A stretch of 64,000 nt of DNA, taken from NCBI RefSeq assembly GCF_000750005.1, contig NZ_JPYA01000162.1:62001-126000 (forward strand), written 5' to 3'. Positions within the stretch are counted from its first letter, which is position 1, and each line of letters opens with the position of its first letter. Source of the stretch: Geobacillus icigianus. Lineage in GTDB: Bacteria > Bacillota > Bacilli > Bacillales > Anoxybacillaceae. The translations under genes and the position numbers were made by a program. Positions 57,452 through 64,000 of the stretch are shown piece by piece. Under the pieces are notes generated by a model. The model was not told the DNA's origin. It did no database searches and worked only from the letters and a program-made list of their open reading frames with translations.

Positions 57452-57548
57452 CTTTTAAGCGCAGTCCCGCGAGGCTGCCAAAGGGGCGGAATGGTTTCGG
57501 CTGTTTCTGCACCCTCTTTGTGCCTGCGCGGGCCAAAGAGGTTTTTTT
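57452..57548 (+). promoter_or_regulatory. PyrR attenuator 2 (pyrR-pyrP)
   Basis: Binding loop AGTCCCGCGAGGCT at 57463-57476; terminator CCTCTTTG (57513-57520) / CAAAGAGG (57534-57541) plus seven T. Confidence 0.92.
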
Positions 57549-57597
57549 GTGCACACGAGAAGATACATTCGCTGATCAGGCGAAAGGAGCGAAGAAC

Positions 57598-58896
57598 ATG
57601 AACAAACCGGTGTTGGATATTCAAGAGCGCCCGACGGTCGGGCAATGGGTGACATTAAGCTTGCAGCACTTGTTCGCGATGTTCGGGGCGACGATTTTGG
57701 TGCCGTATTTGGTCGGGTTGGATCCGTCGATCGCCTTGTTCACGAGCGGGCTTGGGACATTGGCGTTTTTGCTTATCACGAAATGGCAAGTGCCGGCGTA
57801 TCTCGGTTCATCGTTCGCCTACATCGCGCCGATCATCGCCGCGAAAACGTCCGGCGGCCCGGGGGCGGCGATGATTGGCAGCTTCCTCGCCGGATTGGTG
57901 TACGGCATTGTCGCTCTCATCATTAAAAAAGCGGGCTACCGCTGGGTGATGAAACTGTTGCCGCCCGTTGTCGTCGGCCCGGTCATCATCGTCATCGGCC
58001 TCGGCTTAGCCGGCACAGCGGTCGGGATGGCGATGAACGGCCCGGACGGCAAATACAGTCTGCTCCACTTTTCCGTTGCATTGGTGACGCTTGCCGCCAC
58101 GATCATTTGCTCGGTGCTGGCGCGCGGCATGTTGAGCCTGATTCCGGTGCTTGTCGGCATTGTCGTCGGCTATGTTTACGCCCTCGCCGTCGGACTGGTT
58201 GACTTGTCGAAAGTGGCGGCGGCAAAATGGTTTGAATGGCCGGATTTCCTCATCCCGTTTGTCGACTATCCGGTGCACGTCACGGCGCAGATCGTCATGC
58301 TCATGGTGCCGGTGGCGATCGTCACCTTGTCGGAGCACATCGGCCATCAGCTTGTGCTAAGCAAAGTCGTCGGCCGCGACCTCATCCAAAAGCCGGGGTT
58401 GCATCGCTCGATTTTAGGCGACGGCACGGCGACGATGATTTCCGCCTTGCTTGGCGGGCCGCCGAAAACGACGTACGGGGAAAACATCGGCGTGCTGGCC
58501 ATCACAAGGGTGTACAGCGTCTATGTGCTGGCTGGCGCGGCGGTCATCGCGATCGCTTTCGGCTTCGTCGGCAAAATCACGGCGCTGATCAGCTCGATTC
58601 CGACGCCGGTCATGGGCGGCGTCTCGATCCTGCTGTTTGGCATCATCGCCTCGTCCGGCTTGCGCATGTTGGTCGACAGCCGCGTGGATTTCGGTGAAAC
58701 GCGCAATTTAGTCATCGCCTCGGTCATCTTAGTGATCGGCATCGGCGGCGCGGTGCTCAAAATCAGCGAGAGCTTCCAAATCACAGGAATGGCGCTTTCA
58801 GCGATTGCCGGCGTCCTGCTCAATTTCGTGCTGCCGGGGCGGCCGTCAGCCGTGGAAAACATGTTTGAAGAAGAAAAAAACGACCATGTCGCTTAA
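57598..58896 (+). CDS. pyrP: Uracil permease PyrP
   Basis: 432 residues; AAAGGAGCG precedes ATG. Fourteen hydrophobic segments of the NCS2 (UraA) type, with the signatures LQHLFAMFGATILVPYLVG and, in the centre, GHQLVLSKVVGRDL and LLGGPPKTTYGENIGV. It takes up uracil with protons. Enclosed by attenuators on both sides. Confidence 0.95.
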   Translation: MNKPVLDIQERPTVGQWVTLSLQHLFAMFGATILVPYLVGLDPSIALFTSGLGTLAFLLITKWQVPAYLGSSFAYIAPIIAAKTSGGPGAAMIGSFLAGLVYGIVALIIKKAGYRWVMKLLPPVVVGPVIIVIGLGLAGTAVGMAMNGPDGKYSLLHFSVALVTLAATIICSVLARGMLSLIPVLVGIVVGYVYALAVGLVDLSKVAAAKWFEWPDFLIPFVDYPVHVTAQIVMLMVPVAIVTLSEHIGHQLVLSKVVGRDLIQKPGLHRSILGDGTATMISALLGGPPKTTYGENIGVLAITRVYSVYVLAGAAVIAIAFGFVGKITALISSIPTPVMGGVSILLFGIIASSGLRMLVDSRVDFGETRNLVIASVILVIGIGGAVLKISESFQITGMALSAIAGVLLNFVLPGRPSAVENMFEEEKNDHVA

Positions 58897-58906
58897 TCGA
58901 ACAGCA

Positions 58907-61229
<2,323 letters not shown>

Positions 61230-61230
61230 C

Positions 61231-62325
61231 ATGAAGCGGCAGCTAATTTTAGAAGATGGTTCGTTTTTCGTTGGCGAAGCGTTTGGCAGCTTGAAAGACA
61301 CGACCGGGGAAGTCGTGTTTAACACCGGCATGACCGGATACCAAGAAATTTTGACCGATCCGTCGTATTGCGGACAAATCGTGACGATGACGTATCCGTT
61401 GATCGGCAACTACGGCATCAACCGCGATGACTTTGAAGCGATTCGCCCGTACGTGCACGGATTCATCGTGAAAGAGGCGTGCGTGAAGCCATCCAACTGG
61501 CGCGGCGAAATGACGCTTGATGACTATTTAAAAGAAAAAGACATCCCGGGGCTGGCCGGCATCGATACGCGCAAACTGACGCGCCTCATTCGCCAGTACG
61601 GAACGCTAAAAGGGATGATTTGCGGCTTGGACGTCCATCCGGCGGAAGCGGCGGCCCACCTGCGGGCGATGGAGTGGCCGCGCGACCAAGTGCGGCGCGT
61701 CTCGACGAAAAGCGCCTATCCGAGCCCGGGGCGCGGCGAGCGCGTGGTCTTGATCGATTTTGGAATGAAGCACGGCATTTTGCGCGAGCTGAACAAGCGC
61801 CATTGCGATGTCATCGTCTTGCCGTACAACGCCACCGTCGAAGAAGTATTAAGCTGGCATCCGGATGGGGTGATGCTCTCGAACGGCCCGGGCGACCCGA
61901 AAGACGTGCCGGAAGCGATCGATATGATTCGCGGGATTTTGGGCAAAGTGCCGCTCTTTGGCATTTGCCTCGGCCATCAGCTGTTTGCCTTGGCGTGCGG
62001 GGCGAATACGGAAAAATTGAAATTCGGCCATCGCGGCTCGAACCATCCGGTGAAAGATTTGCGCACCGGCAAAGTCGCCATCACAGCGCAAAACCACGGC
62101 TACGCTGTGACGCATGAGTCGCTCGCCGGCACCCGCCTGGAAGTGACGCATGTCGCCTTGAACGACGGCACAGTCGAAGGGCTGCGCCATCTCGATTTCC
62201 CGGCGTTTACGGTGCAATACCACCCGGAAGCGTCGCCGGGGCCGGAAGATGCCAATCCGCTGTTTGACGAGTTTTTGGCGCTCATCCGCGAGTTCAACAA
62301 GAAAGGGGAAGTCATCCATGCCTAA
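61231..62325 (+). CDS. carA: Carbamoyl-phosphate synthase, small (glutaminase) subunit
   Basis: 364 residues, one base after the pyrC stop. N-terminal CPS domain ([31 protein letters not shown]) and C-terminal class I glutaminase with the nucleophile in FGICLGHQ and the HPEASPGP segment. Supplies ammonia to CarB. This is the pyrimidine-specific (PyrAA) type by location. Confidence 0.97.
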   Translation: MKRQLILEDGSFFVGEAFGSLKDTTGEVVFNTGMTGYQEILTDPSYCGQIVTMTYPLIGNYGINRDDFEAIRPYVHGFIVKEACVKPSNWRGEMTLDDYLKEKDIPGLAGIDTRKLTRLIRQYGTLKGMICGLDVHPAEAAAHLRAMEWPRDQVRRVSTKSAYPSPGRGERVVLIDFGMKHGILRELNKRHCDVIVLPYNATVEEVLSWHPDGVMLSNGPGDPKDVPEAIDMIRGILGKVPLFGICLGHQLFALACGANTEKLKFGHRGSNHPVKDLRTGKVAITAQNHGYAVTHESLAGTRLEVTHVALNDGTVEGLRHLDFPAFTVQYHPEASPGPEDANPLFDEFLALIREFNKKGEVIHA

Positions 62326-64000
62326 ACGCCGCGACATCGAAACGATTTTGGTCATCGGCTCCGGCCCGATCGTCATCGGTCAGGCAGCCGAGTTTGACTA
62401 TGCCGGGACGCAAGCGTGCCTCGCTTTGAAAGAAGAAGGCTATAAAGTCATTCTCGTCAACTCGAACCCGGCGACGATCATGACCGATACGGAAATCGCC
62501 GATAAAGTGTATATGGAACCGCTGACGCTTGAGTTTGTCGCCCGCATCATCCGCAAAGAGCGGCCGGATGCGATTTTGCCGACGCTCGGCGGCCAAACGG
62601 GCCTCAACTTGGCGGTTGAGCTCGCCAAGGCCGGCGTGCTTGAAGAGTGCGGCGTCGAAATTCTTGGCACGAAACTCGAGGCGATCGAAAAGGCGGAAGA
62701 CCGTGAACAGTTCCGCGCCCTCATGAACGAGCTTGGTGAACCGGTGCCGGAGAGCGCCATTATTCACAGTCTGGAAGAGGCGTATGCGTTTGTCGAACAG
62801 ATCGGCTATCCGGTCATCGTCCGCCCAGCGTTTACGCTCGGCGGCACGGGCGGCGGCATTTGCACGAACGAACAAGAACTGATCGACATCGTTTCGACCG
62901 GTTTGAAAATGAGCCCGGTGCACCAATGCTTGCTTGAGCGGAGCATCGCCGGCTACAAAGAAATCGAGTATGAAGTGATGCGCGATGCCAACGACAACGC
63001 CATCGTCGTCTGCAACATGGAAAACATCGACCCGGTCGGCATCCATACCGGTGACTCGATCGTCGTCGCCCCGAGCCAGACGTTAAGCGACCGCGAATAC
63101 CAACTGCTTCGCAACGCGTCCTTGAACATCATCCGCGCCCTTGGCATCGAAGGCGGCTGCAATGTCCAGCTGGCGCTCGACCCGGACAGCTTCCGCTATT
63201 ACGTCATCGAAGTGAACCCGCGCGTCAGCCGCTCGTCGGCGCTCGCTTCCAAAGCGACCGGATACCCGATCGCGAAACTGGCGGCGAAAATTGCTATCGG
63301 GCTGACGCTCGATGAGATGATCAACCCGGTCACTGGGAAAACGTACGCCTGCTTTGAGCCGGCGCTTGATTATGTCGTGACGAAAATTCCGCGCTTCCCG
63401 TTTGACAAATTCGAATCGGCGAACCGCCGCCTTGGCACGCAAATGAAGGCGACCGGCGAAGTGATGGCGATCGGCCGGACGTTTGAAGAATCGCTGTTAA
63501 AAGCGGTCCGTTCGCTCGAGATCGGCGTCCACCATCTCGCATTAAAAGAGGCGGACACCGCCACCGACGACGTCATCGAGAAACGGATCCGCAAGGCGGG
63601 CGATGAACGGCTCTTTTACATCGCCGAAGCGCTCCGCCGCGGGGTGACGGTCGACACGTTGCATGAATGGAGCCAAATCGATCGCTTTTTCTTGCATAAA
63701 ATCGAAACCATCATTGAGATGGAAACGGTCTTGAAAAACCGTCCGGGCGACCTTGACGCGCTGAGGAAGGCGAAAGCGCTCGGCTTCTCGGACGCCGCCG
63801 TGGCGGCATTATGGAACAAAACGGAGCGCGACATTTACGCGCTGCGCCGCCAAGAAGGCATCGTGCCGGTGTACAAAATGGTCGATACGTGCGCGGCCGA
63901 GTTCACATCAGAAACGCCGTATTACTACAGCACGTATGAGGAAGAAAACGAGTCGATCGTGACGGAAACACCGAGCGTCATCGTGCTCGGTTCGGGCCCG
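62318..64000 (+). CDS. carB: Carbamoyl-phosphate synthase, large subunit (5' part)
   Basis: 561 codons are inside the window; the gene continues past its end (family length about 1,070 residues). It starts in the last bases of carA with GAAAGGGG upstream. The first ATP-grasp half is complete ([54 protein letters not shown]), and the start of the second half appears (SVIVLGSGP at the end). It forms carbamoyl phosphate from bicarbonate, ammonia and two ATP. Confidence 0.97.
   Translation, partial: MPKRRDIETILVIGSGPIVIGQAAEFDYAGTQACLALKEEGYKVILVNSNPATIMTDTEIADKVYMEPLTLEFVARIIRKERPDAILPTLGGQTGLNLAVELAKAGVLEECGVEILGTKLEAIEKAEDREQFRALMNELGEPVPESAIIHSLEEAYAFVEQIGYPVIVRPAFTLGGTGGGICTNEQELIDIVSTGLKMSPVHQCLLERSIAGYKEIEYEVMRDANDNAIVVCNMENIDPVGIHTGDSIVVAPSQTLSDREYQLLRNASLNIIRALGIEGGCNVQLALDPDSFRYYVIEVNPRVSRSSALASKATGYPIAKLAAKIAIGLTLDEMINPVTGKTYACFEPALDYVVTKIPRFPFDKFESANRRLGTQMKATGEVMAIGRTFEESLLKAVRSLEIGVHHLALKEADTATDDVIEKRIRKAGDERLFYIAEALRRGVTVDTLHEWSQIDRFFLHKIETIIEMETVLKNRPGDLDALRKAKALGFSDAAVAALWNKTERDIYALRRQEGIVPVYKMVDTCAAEFTSETPYYYSTYEEENESIVTETPSVIVLGSGP

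Overview
The window looks like a chromosome segment of a thermophilic, spore-forming Bacillaceae, most likely Geobacillus or a close relative. The gene order follows Bacillus subtilis from ylbB to the pyr operon, but the coding sequence is GC-rich. It carries a full sporulation set (spoVD, spoVE, spoIIGA, sigE, sigG, ylbJ, ylbO), and several proteins such as PgeF (YlmD) look like Geobacillus proteins I remember. No rRNA, tRNA, CRISPR array or transposase gene was found.

Layout. 1-15.1 kb: the ylb genes, covering signalling (CBS protein, RicF/YlbF), rRNA and tRNA modification (rsmD, tmcAL), coenzyme A (coaD, panE), ribosomal protein L32 and sporulation proteins. A 63-bp tandem array covers the coaD stop codon, and a MITE-like palindromic repeat occurs at 2.8 kb and again as a cluster at 15.2-15.5 kb. 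15.7-34.1 kb: bshC followed by the division and cell-wall (dcw) cluster rsmH-ftsL-pbpB-spoVD-murE-(MurF-like fragment)-mraY-murD-spoVE-divIB-ylxW-ylxX-sbp-ftsA-ftsZ. mraZ, murG and murB are missing from their usual slots. 34.5-37.3 kb: the spoIIG region (spoIIGA-sigE) and sigG, with a Spo0A-type promoter and a large hairpin over the sigG ribosome binding site. 37.4-41.6 kb: ylmC-pgeF-ylmE-sepF-ylmG-ylmH-divIVA. 41.6-45.0 kb: a promoter-repeats-terminator unit that may be a small RNA, then a T-box leader and ileS.

45.4-55.0 kb is an accessory island sitting between ileS and lspA. It holds three related cassettes, each built around a large membrane protein with a long C-terminal outer domain. 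Cassettes B and C also have an ABC ATPase and a small second membrane protein. The outer domain resembles the M1 aminopeptidase fold but has lost the zinc-binding residues. Between the cassettes lie broken pieces: a 24-codon stub of a lost ATPase and the C-terminal tails of two related small, probably secreted, peptides. The first two cassettes look more AT-rich than the rest of the window. I read this as a decayed multi-copy export or immunity system for small peptides. It is the best candidate here for an undescribed system.

55.2-64 kb: lspA and rluD, then the pyrimidine operon pyrR-pyrP-pyrB-pyrC-carA-carB with three PyrR-type attenuators. The window ends inside carB.

Non-ATG starts are common and were placed from the Shine-Dalgarno (SD) position and family alignment. 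TTG is used in ylbJ, panE, murD, spoVE, ylxX, spoIIGA, sigG and ylmG. GTG is used in ylbC, rsmH, sepF, divIVA and lspA. All family assignments come from reading the translated sequence from memory; no database search was run.
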